Origin: Sporosarcina sp. ACRSM
GTDB taxonomy: Bacteria; Bacillota; Bacilli; Bacillales_A; Planococcaceae
Direction of reading: 5' to 3'
Length of the DNA stretch: 64,000 nt
Assembly: GCF_022346545.1 (NCBI RefSeq)
Contig: NZ_JAKRNU010000004.1
Coordinates: 186,001-250,000, forward strand
How positions within the stretch are numbered: position 1 is the stretch's first letter; every line of letters begins with the position of its first letter. Below, piece after piece: positions 41,508 to 52,373 of this stretch. The position numbers and the translations under genes were made by a program. Under the pieces are notes generated by a model, which worked only from the letters and a program-made list of their open reading frames with translations, did no database searches and was not told the DNA's origin.

Positions 41508-42182
41508 ATGGGTTTCTTTGCAAAATTATTTGGAAAATCAACAACAGAGGAGACGGTTAACATGACAAAAACAAAAACAGCAATCGTATACTATAGTTCG
41601 GGCGGTACGAATTACCAACTGGCACAATGGGCAAAGGAAGCTGCAGAAGCGGCTGGTTCTGAAGTGAGAGTGATGAAAGTGGCAGAAACAGCTCCACAAG
41701 CTGCCATCGATTCAACACCGAGTTGGAAAGCACATACGGAAGCGACAAAAGATGTGCCTGTTGCGACAGGCGATGATCTCGAATGGGCAGATGCGATCAT
41801 CTTTAGCGTACCGACACGTTTTGGGAATGTCGCTAGTCAGGTCCAAGGTTTCTTCGATACATTGGGCGGACATTGGTTCCAAGGAAAGCTAGCCAATAAA
41901 GCCGTGAGTGCCATGTCTTCTGCACAAAATCCGCACGGCGGACAAGAAGCGACAATCCTGTCCCTTTATACAACGATGTACCATTGGGGTGCCATTGTTG
42001 CAGCACCAGGATTTACAGATCCAGTGACATTTGCAGCAGGCGGAAACCCGTACGGTACGAGTGTCACAGTGGGACAGGACGGAAAAATTGCTGACGATGA
42101 AGCGGCGATCAAAGCGGCTGTTGCCCACCAAGCAAAACGCACCGTGCAAGTAGGGACAGTGTTAAAACAATTGAACGCATAA
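41508..42182 (+). CDS. WrbA-like NAD(P)H:quinone oxidoreductase (flavodoxin fold)
   Basis: An FMN-binding quinone reductase. The core begins KTAIVYYSSGGTNYQLAQWA (FMN phosphate loop, about residues 22-41), followed by ADAIIFSVPTRFGNVASQVQGFFD and QNPHGGQEATILSLYTTMYHWGAIV, both diagnostic of WrbA. Two starts have ribosome sites: ATG 41508 (GCGAGG) and ATG 41562 (GAGGAGACGG). The second gives the usual N terminus directly before the first beta strand, so the first 18 residues may not be made. It follows an esterase gene and is likely part of quinone/electrophile defence. Confidence 0.88.
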   Translation: MGFFAKLFGKSTTEETVNMTKTKTAIVYYSSGGTNYQLAQWAKEAAEAAGSEVRVMKVAETAPQAAIDSTPSWKAHTEATKDVPVATGDDLEWADAIIFSVPTRFGNVASQVQGFFDTLGGHWFQGKLANKAVSAMSSAQNPHGGQEATILSLYTTMYHWGAIVAAPGFTDPVTFAAGGNPYGTSVTVGQDGKIADDEAAIKAAVAHQAKRTVQVGTVLKQLNA

Positions 42183-42190
42183 TACATGGA

Positions 42191-42215
42191 AACCGACCTG
42201 TGAGGGTCGGTTTTT
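42191..42215. terminator. Terminator between convergent wrbA-like and pucR-like genes
   Basis: AACCGACC (42191-42198) pairs with GGTCGGTT (42205-42212), followed by TTTTT. Confidence 0.88.
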
Positions 42216-42221
42216 GTGTCT

Positions 42222-44039
42222 TTACAGATACGTCGATCGTAAATGGCATGCGAGTTGAATTTTCAAGGAGTCTTCGTTATCGTTTAAGTCCAATTGCAAT
42301 AGATGCTCGATTTTCCGAAGTCGTTGGTACAGGGTATTGATGTGAATATGCAGTTTTTTCGCTGTTTTTGTGGCGGAACGATTGGCGTTGAAATAGGCGA
42401 GCAACGTTTCTTCCAACTCCGTTTTCGATTCGTTAGAGGCGGAGAGAGGTACAAATACTTCATTGATGAATTGCTCGATTTCCTCGGGTGGCTGATTTAA
42501 AAAGAGCCGGTTTAACCCGATGTCTTCATATCGGATCATATCGGATCGATTCCGCGAGGCGAGGTAAGCGAGCGTTTTGGTCGCCTCCTCGTGTAATTTT
42601 TGAATCGACTGCAACCCTTTATAAGTCGCACTGATGCCGGCACGGAAAGCAGGATTCCCATCCGCATCCCAATCGTTCTTGATGGTTTGGAATTTTTGTC
42701 GGATAGCCTGAAACTGATCAGGTTTATCCAAAGGAGCAAGAAGGATGACCTGGTTTTGTAATCCGTAAATCATCGATGCCGTCATAGGTAGCTTCTTTTT
42801 CAGTTTCAGAACTAAATGATGAATCTTTATTGCAAGGATTTGCAAGTCTGTGTAATTCGGTATTTCAAAAATGGTAAGGAACCAGTGTGAGGAAACGTCC
42901 AGGCCATTCTCCTTTGCAAGCACTTCCAAATGTTCATTGTTAGGGGCGTCCAGCAATGTAAGGAATTGCTCGTGTGTCTTTTTATAAAAAAATTCAGTGA
43001 CCGTCTGATTTTTAATTAATTCCAATGTCAGAATGGAACAGCCTTGTTCGAGTGCAATATGATCTGATTCGGAAATGCTTTCTTTCACATGAAGGATAAA
43101 ACAACCGAGAAAAACGATGCCGTTATAGATCGGGTACAGATAAACCATTTTAGCAGGAAATCCAATTTCAAGATGGATTGGTTTTCTGCTACTCGCAAAG
43201 ATATTTTTTAGCTCGTGTGGATCGGGGGTGGATAATTCTTGAAAGGAATTCGAATAGAATTTCTCTTCGATATTGCTGAAAAAGGTGACTGGACAATCGA
43301 TCATTTGATTGAATGCATGGATCATCGCTTCAATCCCTCTGTTTTCCAAGGAAATGGCCGTCAACGTTTCCTGCACTTCATGTCTCTTTTGAAGTTGGCT
43401 GTTCCGCTCTTCCAGTTGCGTGCTCAATTGAGTGATCTCTCCAATTCGGCGTTGTGCTTCCGCGTAATACTGTGCATTTTGAATCGCGATGGCGGCTTGT
43501 TCCGCAAACACTTGTAATAAAAGCAAATCATTTTCGTCTAACACTTTTTTCCGTTTCAATTGGTGGGTGGTCATCACCCCAATCCGTTTCCCTTCAAGCG
43601 AAATCGGAACGCAAATAAGGGTTTCAGGCCCCGTTGTAGAAGTTATGGACGTTGTAAGCGTCTGAAGATTCGCTTTGGAAATATGAAAATCATCCATTGT
43701 GTTCATCAATTCCTCATGGGAGTTAAAGAACCTGCCAATCCCATCCTCAAATACTTTACCTGTAATAGATTCCCCCTTTTTCACCTTGAAATTGTAGATA
43801 TTGTCCGTGAATCCAATGGGTGCTTTCGCAAGTAGCCGATCGGATGCTTCATCGTAAAGCAATAAGTATCCCGCATCGGTGGCAGGGATCACTTTTAGGG
43901 CGTTGCGCATAATCTTTTTCAACACTTCGTCAAGGTCCAGGCTGGAGGTGATGGAACGGATGCTATCGACTAAAATGGTCAGTTCATTTTCATTCATATG
44001 ATCTTGCAATAATGAATGTGGTGATTCGAATTCTGTCAT
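42222..44039 (-). CDS. GAF-domain PucR/CdaR-type transcriptional regulator
   Basis: A 605-residue regulator. A GAF domain (about residues 20-165, RSITSSLDLDEVLKKIMRNA, AGYLLLYDEASDRLLAKAPIG) is followed by a coiled coil (QLSTQLEERNSQLQKRHEV), a long middle region of the GGDEF-like PucR type, and a C-terminal HTH_30 (ELEETLLAYFNANRSATKTA, KKLHIHINTLYQRLRKIEHL). The family controls uptake and degradation of purines, amino acids or sugar acids. ATG 44039 with GGAAGGAG upstream is chosen; the 92 residues of open frame before it are the promoter region. It is divergent from the DUF5058/M20 operon and likely controls it. Confidence 0.85.
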   Translation of the reverse strand: MTEFESPHSLLQDHMNENELTILVDSIRSITSSLDLDEVLKKIMRNALKVIPATDAGYLLLYDEASDRLLAKAPIGFTDNIYNFKVKKGESITGKVFEDGIGRFFNSHEELMNTMDDFHISKANLQTLTTSITSTTGPETLICVPISLEGKRIGVMTTHQLKRKKVLDENDLLLLQVFAEQAAIAIQNAQYYAEAQRRIGEITQLSTQLEERNSQLQKRHEVQETLTAISLENRGIEAMIHAFNQMIDCPVTFFSNIEEKFYSNSFQELSTPDPHELKNIFASSRKPIHLEIGFPAKMVYLYPIYNGIVFLGCFILHVKESISESDHIALEQGCSILTLELIKNQTVTEFFYKKTHEQFLTLLDAPNNEHLEVLAKENGLDVSSHWFLTIFEIPNYTDLQILAIKIHHLVLKLKKKLPMTASMIYGLQNQVILLAPLDKPDQFQAIRQKFQTIKNDWDADGNPAFRAGISATYKGLQSIQKLHEEATKTLAYLASRNRSDMIRYEDIGLNRLFLNQPPEEIEQFINEVFVPLSASNESKTELEETLLAYFNANRSATKTAKKLHIHINTLYQRLRKIEHLLQLDLNDNEDSLKIQLACHLRSTYL

Positions 44040-44177
44040 TTTGAAGGTCTCCTTCCCATTGTGATGTAGGATTATCCATATAAAAAATAGGAATTGTATG
44101 AAGATACACATTGTTTCAAGGATAACCCCAGTGTATAGTAAGGAACATAAATTGAAAAGGGCTAAAATTCGAACTAA

Positions 44178-44191
44178 TTGTAAGCGCTTTA
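44178..44191. promoter_or_regulatory. Candidate cre (CcpA) site before the DUF5058 operon
   Basis: TTGTAAGCGCTTTA matches the core of the catabolite-responsive element consensus, with mismatches at the 3' end. It lies in the divergent gap between the PucR-like gene and the DUF5058 gene. Confidence 0.5.
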
Positions 44192-44262
44192 TTTGTTGGT
44201 AATATGGTAACTGTCTATAGTTAGTGATGGCTAGTAAAAAGTGGAACTGGGGAGGGAAAAAG

Positions 44263-44970
44263 ATGATAGAAACAATGAAGGTGGCAAATAGCTTTCCGAT
44301 GTGGATCATTGCCATGTTGGTTGTAGGGACGGTTATTTTTCAAGCGGTTATGTTTATTCGGATTGCTTCAAGAGCGAGTGCGGATGTTGGACTGACGAAG
44401 TCTGAAGTGAGAGCGGCCGTGAGAACGGGGGCCATCAGTTCGTTAGGACCTTCTTTTGCAATTATTATTGTAGCGATCTCGTTAATCACGTTTATAGGAA
44501 ATCCGGTGACATTGATGCGGATTGGAATTGTTGGATCGGCACCGATCGAAACGGTGGGTGCAAGCCTTGGCGCACAGGCGGCTGGCGTCGATTTGGGATC
44601 ACCGGAATTCAGTCCACAGGCATTTACAAATGCCGTTTGGGTCATGACCCTTGGTGGTATGGGTTGGCTGTTATTTACAGCCCTTTTTACGAAATCATTG
44701 GGGAAAATGGAAGCTAAAGTTGCGAAGAAAAAGAGCAATGTGACGTTGATGAAAGCTGTTTCCACAGCAGCGATGATCGGTGCTTTCAGCTATCTTGGAG
44801 GAAGCGAGATGGTGAAAGGGGTCAATGAGTCGATCGTATTCGTCGTTGCCTTTCTCGTAATGCCGGTCATTCTGTGGGCTTCCAATCGGTTTAAAGCAAG
44901 CTGGTTAAAAGAATGGTCGCTTGGATTAATAATTGTCGTTGGGATATCGGTAGGCTATCTATTACTTTAA
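44263..44970 (+). CDS. DUF5058-family membrane protein, probable transporter subunit
   Basis: A 235-residue protein with about six membrane helices. N-terminal NSFPMWIIAMLVVGTVIFQAV and the segment VRTGAISSLGPSFAIIIVAISLI are typical of what is annotated as DUF5058. The short loop GSAPIETVGASLGAQAAG carries small and polar residues such as line substrate paths. The start ATG 44263 follows GGGGAGGG. It is followed after 21 bases by a second membrane protein and then an M20 hydrolase, so the two membrane proteins may form one carrier for an acylated amino acid or peptide. No biochemical role is established to my knowledge. Confidence 0.75.
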   Translation: MIETMKVANSFPMWIIAMLVVGTVIFQAVMFIRIASRASADVGLTKSEVRAAVRTGAISSLGPSFAIIIVAISLITFIGNPVTLMRIGIVGSAPIETVGASLGAQAAGVDLGSPEFSPQAFTNAVWVMTLGGMGWLLFTALFTKSLGKMEAKVAKKKSNVTLMKAVSTAAMIGAFSYLGGSEMVKGVNESIVFVVAFLVMPVILWASNRFKASWLKEWSLGLIIVVGISVGYLLL

Positions 44971-44991
44971 AGGAAAGGCGGGAGAAAAACG

Positions 44992-45714
44992 ATGACGATT
45001 AGCAATGAAGTGGAAAGTGAAGTTGTGGAACAAGTACAAGGAAAAGCGGCAGACAATGCTATTGATTTTGAAACGTTTCATGAAAAATCACATTTTTGGG
45101 GTCGCTTAACGATTTGGAGCGTTATTATATTTACAATGTCTTTACCCCTCTATTTATCCTTCGGTCTTGGTTTTCATCCGGGCTGGTCTTCGATTCTTGC
45201 AGGGTTCATGGCTTACGCAGCAATTGTTGCGTTTGTTTGGGTAATCGAGCCAATTAGTTACTATCCGACTTTAGGCGTTTCGGGCACCTACTTGGCGTTT
45301 TTAACGGGAAACATCGGGAATATGTGTCTGCCAAGTGCTTCCATCGCCCAAAGTGTCGTCGGTGCGGAACCTGGGACAAGAAAAGGGGAAATTACGGCAA
45401 CGCTTGCCATTTCGGCCGCATCCATTGTCAATACGGTTTTCCTCTTGTTTGTCATACTTGGCGGTTCGTACCTCATTACGATGATGCCCGACTCGTTAAC
45501 CGCTGCATTTAAGTTTGTATTACCGGCAATTTTTGGCGGGGTCATTGCCCAATTTGCATTGCAAAAACCGTTATGGGGAGTGATCGGAATTGCCTTTGGT
45601 TTGTTTGTCAATCTAGGTCCGGTTCCACGTCCCTTACAGACATTTCTGTGCATACTCGGAACGGTTGTCGTTTGTATGCTACTTGAGAAGATGAAAAATA
45701 AAAAGACGGCATAA
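44992..45714 (+). CDS. Membrane protein paired with the DUF5058 protein
   Basis: A 240-residue membrane protein with about seven helices and a 40-residue acidic N-terminal cytoplasmic segment. The region LGVSGTYLAFLTGNIGNMCLPSAS followed by VVGAEPGTRKGEITATLAIS contains a conserved-looking GAEPGT loop, comparable in style to the GSAPIETVGA loop of its neighbour. This suggests two related halves of one transporter (inference). The start ATG 44992 has AAAGGCGGGAG before it. I do not recognise a characterised family. Confidence 0.7.
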   Translation: MTISNEVESEVVEQVQGKAADNAIDFETFHEKSHFWGRLTIWSVIIFTMSLPLYLSFGLGFHPGWSSILAGFMAYAAIVAFVWVIEPISYYPTLGVSGTYLAFLTGNIGNMCLPSASIAQSVVGAEPGTRKGEITATLAISAASIVNTVFLLFVILGGSYLITMMPDSLTAAFKFVLPAIFGGVIAQFALQKPLWGVIGIAFGLFVNLGPVPRPLQTFLCILGTVVVCMLLEKMKNKKTA

Positions 45715-45749
45715 TTATAATGAAATAGGCTTAAATGGAGGCGAGATGG

Positions 45750-46970
45750 ATGAGTCAACAAGTGAAAGAAGCAATCGAAACGAAAAAGCAATTGATGGAA
45801 CTGCTAGCAAGTCGCGAAGATGAGATGATCGCGATTCGGCGTCATTTACATGAGAATCCCGAACTGTCATTTAAAGAAGAGAAGACGGCACAATATATTG
45901 CGGATTTTTATCAAGGTAAAGACGTGGATGTGCAAACGAATGTCGGCAATGGCTATGGTATCGTTGTGACGATTAAAGGCGATCGACCAGGAAAAACAAT
46001 CGGTCTTCGTGCTGATTTCGATGCATTGCCGATCCGCGAGGAAACGGATGTGCCGTTCAAATCGAAAAACGACGGTGTCATGCATGCTTGTGGGCATGAT
46101 GGGCATACCGCTTACATGATGGTTTTGGCGGATTGTTTGATTCAACTGAAGTCCTCCATTGCAGGGACGATTAAAATTATTCATCAGCATGCAGAGGAAA
46201 CACCGCCGGGCGGGGCGAAAAGTATCGTTGAATCAGGCGTGCTGGATGATTTGGATCAAGTTTTTGGGACGCATTTGATTCCGGCACTACCGACGGGCAC
46301 AATCGGATATCGCAGCGGTTATGCGATGGCAGGAAGAACGTATTTCAAGCTGGTGATCCAAGGGAAGGGCGGTCACGGATCGTCTCCGCATCAGTCTAAT
46401 GATCCGATCGTTGCAGGTGCTCATTTTGTTACAGCTATCCAAACCATCGTCAGCCGCCGCTTGAATCCGTTTGAAATGGGCGTCGTCACGATTGGTTCAT
46501 TTGACGGGAAAGGTTCGTTTAATGTCATCAAAGATAGCATCGAGATTGAGGGCGATGTCCGTTACATGAACACGGAAACGCAGCAATTGATCGAACAGGA
46601 GATTCGCCGCATAACAAGCGGGATCGAATTGGAATTCAATGTCCAATGTGAGCTGACGTACACAGCCGATTATCCGCCACTTTATAATGATCCGGAAACG
46701 ACAGAGAAAGTGGTATCCATCCTGAGAAATTCAGAGGAGAAGGATATTCTATCAGTGGTAGAGATTCCTATGAATCCGGCGTCGGAAGACTTCTCGTATT
46801 ATTTGGAAAAAGTTCCGGGTACGTTTTTCAATATCGGTTGTAAACCAAAAGGGGTGGAGAAAGCCTACATGAACCATCACCCGAAATTTGATATTGATGA
46901 AGATGCGCTTCTCATTTCCGCGAAATCGGTTGCTGAAGTTGTGTGCAGTTACTATGGGATAAATGAATAA
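45750..46970 (+). CDS. M20-family amidohydrolase (N-acyl amino acid hydrolase type)
   Basis: A 406-residue zinc/manganese aminoacylase. Motifs are RRHLHENPELSFKEEKTAQYI, LRADFDALPIREE, MHACGHDGHTAYMM, IKIIHQHAEETPPGGAKSIV and the C-terminal MNPASEDFSYYLEKVPGTFF. A lid/dimerisation domain lies at about 185-300. It probably releases an acyl group from an amino acid brought in by the two upstream membrane proteins. ATG 45750, eight bases after GGAGG, is chosen over the earlier ATG 45735. It is the last gene of the PucR-linked operon. Confidence 0.9.
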   Translation: MSQQVKEAIETKKQLMELLASREDEMIAIRRHLHENPELSFKEEKTAQYIADFYQGKDVDVQTNVGNGYGIVVTIKGDRPGKTIGLRADFDALPIREETDVPFKSKNDGVMHACGHDGHTAYMMVLADCLIQLKSSIAGTIKIIHQHAEETPPGGAKSIVESGVLDDLDQVFGTHLIPALPTGTIGYRSGYAMAGRTYFKLVIQGKGGHGSSPHQSNDPIVAGAHFVTAIQTIVSRRLNPFEMGVVTIGSFDGKGSFNVIKDSIEIEGDVRYMNTETQQLIEQEIRRITSGIELEFNVQCELTYTADYPPLYNDPETTEKVVSILRNSEEKDILSVVEIPMNPASEDFSYYLEKVPGTFFNIGCKPKGVEKAYMNHHPKFDIDEDALLISAKSVAEVVCSYYGINE

Positions 46971-47133
46971 ACAAAATGCACCGTAGTGAACCAGTGGCTT
47001 ATCTTTATTCGGCAAATGTTTTGTACGGAAAACGAAGCAAAGTTTCTGCTAAAGCATTTGGAGCGTCTTTGTTTCCAATAACGCCTCCATATGGTACACT
47101 AATTTTAAGTTAATAATTACGGTTTGAGTTGAT

Positions 47134-47190
47134 GAGAGACCTGACGACATGACTGCATTTTGCAGTCGTGTGCGTTGTGGTCTCTTTTTT
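47134..47190 (+). terminator. Leader terminator of glpD, probable GlpP target
   Basis: GAGAGACC pairs with GGTCTC, with an inner pair CATGACTGCA..TGCAGTCGTG, followed by TTTTTT. It lies between the promoter region and glpD. The upstream TTGAGT..GAG..CC motif is shared with the leader of glpF, as expected for RNA sites bound by the GlpP antiterminator. Confidence 0.8.
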
Positions 47191-47242
47191 GTTGAAAAAA
47201 ACAGCCGGATTCCAAAATATAGATTCAAAGGAGAAGATTTAA

Positions 47243-48892
47243 ATGGCCGGATTATCAGCATTGGATAGGAATGAGATGTTTGAGAAAATGGGAACGGAGA
47301 GTTTTGATTTATTGATCATTGGAGGGGGCATTACGGGCGCGGGAATCGCTTTGGATGCAGTGACACGGGGCATGAAGGTCGCGCTTGTGGAGATGCAGGA
47401 TTTTGCGTCGGGTACATCGAGCCGTTCGACGAAACTTGTCCACGGCGGCTTGCGTTATTTGAAGCAGTTTGAAATTAAAGAAGTGGCGGAGCTTGGTAAA
47501 GAACGGGCGATCGTCTATGAAAATGGTCCACATGTGACGACACCGGAATGGATGTTGTTGCCGTTTCATAAAGGCGGGACGTTCGGCAAGTTGTCGACCT
47601 CCCTAGGCTTACGCGTCTATGACTTTTTGGCAGGGGTCAAAAAGGGTGAACGACGAACAATGCTTTCCGTCGAAGAAACAATCCGCAAAGTGCCGATCGT
47701 CAAAAAAGATGGCTTGCAGGGCGGTGGGCTGTATGTTGAATATCGTACAGATGATGCCCGCCTGACGATTGAAGTGATCAAAGCAGCGGCCGAAAGTGGA
47801 GCAATAATCACCAATTATGCAAAAGCGGAGCAGTTTCTTTATAACGAGGAAAAGCAAATGATAGGTGCGGAAATTACGGATGTGCTGACGGGAAAGAAGA
47901 TTTCAATCCGTGCGAAAAAGATCGTCAATGCAACCGGGCCATGGGTGGATGATGTAAGGGAAATCGATGGGTCGAAAAAAGGGAAGCATCTGATTTTATC
48001 CAAAGGGGTCCATCTTGTATTCGATCAGTCTGTATTTCCATTACAGCAGGCGGTTTATTTCGATACACCCGATAAACGCATGGTATTCGCGATACCAAGG
48101 GATGGGAAAACCTATGTGGGAACGACCGATACTTTTTATGATGGGAATCGTATAACAATTGACATTACGACAGAGGACCGTGCATATATACTGGATGCAA
48201 TCCGATATATGTTCCCCGATTTACGGATTGTGGAGGCGGACATCGAGTCAAGTTGGGCAGGAATTCGTCCGCTCATTCATGAAGAGGGGAAAAATCCTTC
48301 GGAAATCTCGCGGAAAGATGAGATTTGGGAATCTGAAAATGGCCTTCTCACAATTGCGGGGGGGAAATTGACGGGCTATCGGAAAATGGCAGAAATGGTT
48401 GTCGATAAGGTCGTGAATGATTTGAATAATAAAGGGGACGGGAAGTTCGGTTCTTCTGTGACAAAGCATTTTCCAATTTCCGGAGGCGACATCGGAGGTT
48501 CCTCAAGGTTGGAGCAATTCTTAGAGGTAATAGGCAAAGAAGCAGTGCGTTTGGGGCTTGATGAAGAACAGGGCCGCAAGCTGGCGAAAATGTATGGCTC
48601 CAATGTCAATACCGTTTTTAACTATTTGCAAGATGGGAAAACATCGATTCCGCGGGTGTTAGCTGCTCAACTGATGTACGCTATTCATCATGAAATGGCC
48701 GTAAAACCTGTTGATTTCTTCAGTAGAAGGACGGGTGCGTTATTATTCGACATCGCAACGGTCACTGCATGGAAGGAGTCGGTCATTGCTGAAATGGCAA
48801 ACTTGTTCGGCTGGACGGAAACCGAACAGGCGCACTATACAAAGGAACTAGAGCAGGAAATTGCGGTTGCTACGACGGCGGTGGAGTTGTAA
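47243..48892 (+). CDS. glpD: Aerobic glycerol-3-phosphate dehydrogenase
   Basis: FAD enzyme of the cell membrane that oxidises glycerol 3-phosphate to dihydroxyacetone phosphate and passes electrons to menaquinone. The FAD motif is [20 protein letters not shown] (residues 24-43), followed by GlpD signature [34 protein letters not shown], and [18 protein letters not shown]. The C-terminal helical domain is complete (549 residues). The start ATG 47243 follows AAAGGAGAAG. It is the first gene of the glycerol cluster, preceded by its own terminator leader, unlike the B. subtilis order where glpD is last. Confidence 0.96.
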   Translation: MAGLSALDRNEMFEKMGTESFDLLIIGGGITGAGIALDAVTRGMKVALVEMQDFASGTSSRSTKLVHGGLRYLKQFEIKEVAELGKERAIVYENGPHVTTPEWMLLPFHKGGTFGKLSTSLGLRVYDFLAGVKKGERRTMLSVEETIRKVPIVKKDGLQGGGLYVEYRTDDARLTIEVIKAAAESGAIITNYAKAEQFLYNEEKQMIGAEITDVLTGKKISIRAKKIVNATGPWVDDVREIDGSKKGKHLILSKGVHLVFDQSVFPLQQAVYFDTPDKRMVFAIPRDGKTYVGTTDTFYDGNRITIDITTEDRAYILDAIRYMFPDLRIVEADIESSWAGIRPLIHEEGKNPSEISRKDEIWESENGLLTIAGGKLTGYRKMAEMVVDKVVNDLNNKGDGKFGSSVTKHFPISGGDIGGSSRLEQFLEVIGKEAVRLGLDEEQGRKLAKMYGSNVNTVFNYLQDGKTSIPRVLAAQLMYAIHHEMAVKPVDFFSRRTGALLFDIATVTAWKESVIAEMANLFGWTETEQAHYTKELEQEIAVATTAVEL

Positions 48893-48946
48893 GTTCGGTA
48901 CAATTAATTGATTGGAATGAATTAATGGGAAGAGAGGAGTGACAAC

Positions 48947-49516
48947 ATGCCTTTTCATAAGCAAAGAATTTTGCCGGCGTTACGGCATTTGAAGCAGTTG
49001 GAGTCCTTGTTGAACAGTCCTTACGAATATATCGTCTTACTGGAAGTCCACATCAGCAATTTAAAAACGATTAAAAACGAAGCAGATCGTCATCGAAAAA
49101 AACTGATTATCCATGCAGACCTTATCCAAGGATTGAAAACGGATGACTATGCTGCAGAGTTTCTATGCAATGATATCCGTCCGGCGGGTATCATTTCCAC
49201 TCGTTCGAATATGATTCTAAAAGCGAAGGCAAAGGGCATCATTGCAATCCAACGGATGTTTCTATTAGATACGATTGCATTGGAAAAAAGCTACTCGCTA
49301 ATTGAGCGGGCGAAGCCCGATTATATTGAAATTTTGCCGGGGGTTATCCCGGAGATCATCAGCGAAGTGCATGAGCGGACCGGCATTCCGATAATCAGTG
49401 GCGGGCTGATCCGTTCGGAGGCTCATGTCCAAGCAGCGCTCGACGCCGGAGCAAAAGCAGTCACTACGTCAAACAAGCAACTTTGGGCGGCTTTTAAGAA
49501 TGATTCCCCTTCGTAA
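48947..49516 (+). CDS. glpP: Glycerol uptake operon antiterminator GlpP
   Basis: A 189-residue RNA-binding TIM-barrel protein that, with glycerol 3-phosphate, prevents termination in glp leaders. Markers are YIVLLEVHISNLKTIKNEAD, LIIHADLIQGLKTDDYAAEF, ICSTRSNMILKAK-like strand, RMFLLDTIALEKSYSLIE and DYIEILPGVIPEII then IISGGLIRSEAHV. The start ATG 48947 follows AGAGAGGAG. It lies between glpD and glpFK and regulates both leaders. Confidence 0.93.
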   Translation: MPFHKQRILPALRHLKQLESLLNSPYEYIVLLEVHISNLKTIKNEADRHRKKLIIHADLIQGLKTDDYAAEFLCNDIRPAGIISTRSNMILKAKAKGIIAIQRMFLLDTIALEKSYSLIERAKPDYIEILPGVIPEIISEVHERTGIPIISGGLIRSEAHVQAALDAGAKAVTTSNKQLWAAFKNDSPS

Positions 49517-49597
49517 TTTCAAGGAAACGTATTGAATGCCATCCGTTTTTTTAGCGCATCTTGGCAAGTACCTTGTGCGTGTGAAATCTAAAACGCA

Positions 49598-49626
49598 TTG
49601 ACAGTAGTTTGAATTATTTATATAAT
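49598..49626 (+). promoter_or_regulatory. Consensus sigma-A promoter of glpFK
   Basis: TTGACA (49598-49603), a 17-base spacer and TATAAT (49621-49626): a perfect consensus pair, about 320 bases before glpF. Such a strong promoter fits control by antitermination downstream. Confidence 0.9.
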
Positions 49627-49649
49627 ATGGATAAGTTCATATAAAGTGG

Positions 49650-49713
49650 TTGAGTGTTGAGGTCCACATTTATTCATTCCGCACAGGCGGATGATTAAAT
49701 GTGGACTTTTTTT
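49650..49713 (+). terminator. Leader terminator of glpFK, probable GlpP target
   Basis: GTCCACATTTA (from 49662) pairs with TAAATGTGGAC (to 49706), followed by seven T. It shares the TTGAGT..GAGG..CC motif with the glpD leader. Antitermination by GlpP would release glpF and glpK. Confidence 0.87.
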
Positions 49714-49718
49714 ATCTT

Positions 49719-49904
49719 CATTCAGCAGAAGACTCCCATCTCCATAGGTGGTGAGATGAATGCGTTTTGATTTACTGTTCAGCGGGTGTTCAAACGCCTG
49801 CTGAACGAAGATAAAGCCTCCGGCGGATGTCACAGATTTTGAAAGGAGTCAATTGCGCAAGCGCAATTCAAAATCTGGACGCAATTACGCCGAGGCGTAA
49901 TTGA
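49719..49904. repeat. Composite hairpin repeat B inside the glpF leader
   Basis: The head (49719-49765, CAGCAGAAGACTCCCATCTC and its pairing strand) is followed by a hairpin GTTCAGC..GCTGAAC (49777-49806). The arms CAGATTTTGAA (49833-49843) and TTCAAAATCTG (49867-49877) enclose AATTGCGC-AA-GCGCAATT, and the 44-base tail (49861-49904) is identical to 36825-36868. It begins six bases after the terminator T-run and ends nine bases before the candidate cre. Confidence 0.8.
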
Positions 49905-49912
49905 TATTGTAT

Positions 49913-49928
49913 TCGTAATCGCTTACAA
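49913..49928. promoter_or_regulatory. Candidate cre (CcpA) site before glpF
   Basis: On the minus strand TTGTAAGCGATTACGA matches WTGNNARCGNWWWCA with a single mismatch. It lies seven bases before the glpF ribosome site, far from the promoter, so CcpA would act as a roadblock to elongation. Confidence 0.6.
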
Positions 49929-49947
49929 AACAAAGGAGGAAGTGGAG

Positions 49948-50778
49948 ATGACACCGTTTTTAGGGGAATTGGTTGGTACAATGATTTTAATCATTTTTGG
50001 AGCTGGGGTTGTCGGTGGGGTTCTGATGAAAAATTCGAAGGCGGAGGGTTCCGGTTGGATTGTCATTACAATCGGATGGGGTCTTGCAGTTGCGATGGGT
50101 GTTTATGCAGTCGGGAATTTCAGTGGTGCCCATTTAAATCCTGCAGTGACAATCGGGATGGCATCCATCGGTGAATTTCCGTGGGCGGATGTGCCAAGTT
50201 ATATTGCTGCGCAAATGATAGGTGGGATAATCGGTGCTGTCATTGTCTATTTCCACTACTTACCGCATTGGCAGGAAACGGCGGATCCAGAAGCGAAATT
50301 GGCCGTTTTTGCTACAATACCTGCAATCCGCCATCCGTTATCGAATTTGACGAGCGAAATCATCGGTACATTTATTTTACTGCTCGGATTGCTAACGATT
50401 GGTGCGAATGAGTTCACGGAAGGTTTGAATCCTTTGATTGTCGGCGCATTGATTGTTGCAATTGGCATGTCGCTTGGGGGGACAACAGGTTACGCGATTA
50501 ATCCTGCACGCGATTTAGGTCCGAGGATTGCCCACTTTTTCCTGCCGATCTCCGGCAAGGGATCATCTGACTGGGGGTATGCATGGGTACCGGTTGTCGG
50601 ACCGATTCTTGGCGGCTCATTCGGCGCCCTTTTTTATCAACAAGTATTTGAAGGTGTGAACAGTCTGGCATTTTGGGTAGTCGGAGCGATTACGATTGCA
50701 ATTCTTTTAGGTGCACAATTTACAATTAGAAAAGAGAAGGAAGCTGTTTTGAAGACAGAAGTTGCAGAAAGAGTATAA
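49948..50778 (+). CDS. glpF: Glycerol uptake facilitator
   Basis: A 276-residue aquaglyceroporin with six helices and two half-helices. The pore motifs are HLNPAVTIG (about 62-70) and YAINPARDLGPRI; the aspartate after the second NPA marks glycerol rather than water selectivity. ATG 49948, eight bases after GGAGG, is preferred over GTG 49942. It is co-transcribed with glpK, 30 bases downstream. Confidence 0.95.
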   Translation: MTPFLGELVGTMILIIFGAGVVGGVLMKNSKAEGSGWIVITIGWGLAVAMGVYAVGNFSGAHLNPAVTIGMASIGEFPWADVPSYIAAQMIGGIIGAVIVYFHYLPHWQETADPEAKLAVFATIPAIRHPLSNLTSEIIGTFILLLGLLTIGANEFTEGLNPLIVGALIVAIGMSLGGTTGYAINPARDLGPRIAHFFLPISGKGSSDWGYAWVPVVGPILGGSFGALFYQQVFEGVNSLAFWVVGAITIAILLGAQFTIRKEKEAVLKTEVAERV

Positions 50779-50787
50779 TTGGTCTAA

Positions 50788-52302
<1,515 letters not shown>

Positions 52303-52373
52303 GTGAGTAGTTACGAAATATCACCGCCACGCACAAAAAAACGGAAAAGCCATTTAGCTTTTCCGTTTTTTCA

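Noticed and set aside
44040..44315. 92-codon N-terminal extension of the PucR-type regulator
   Set aside because: It would cover the divergent promoter region and the start of the DUF5058 gene, while ATG 44039 has a strong ribosome site and begins the GAF domain at the normal place.
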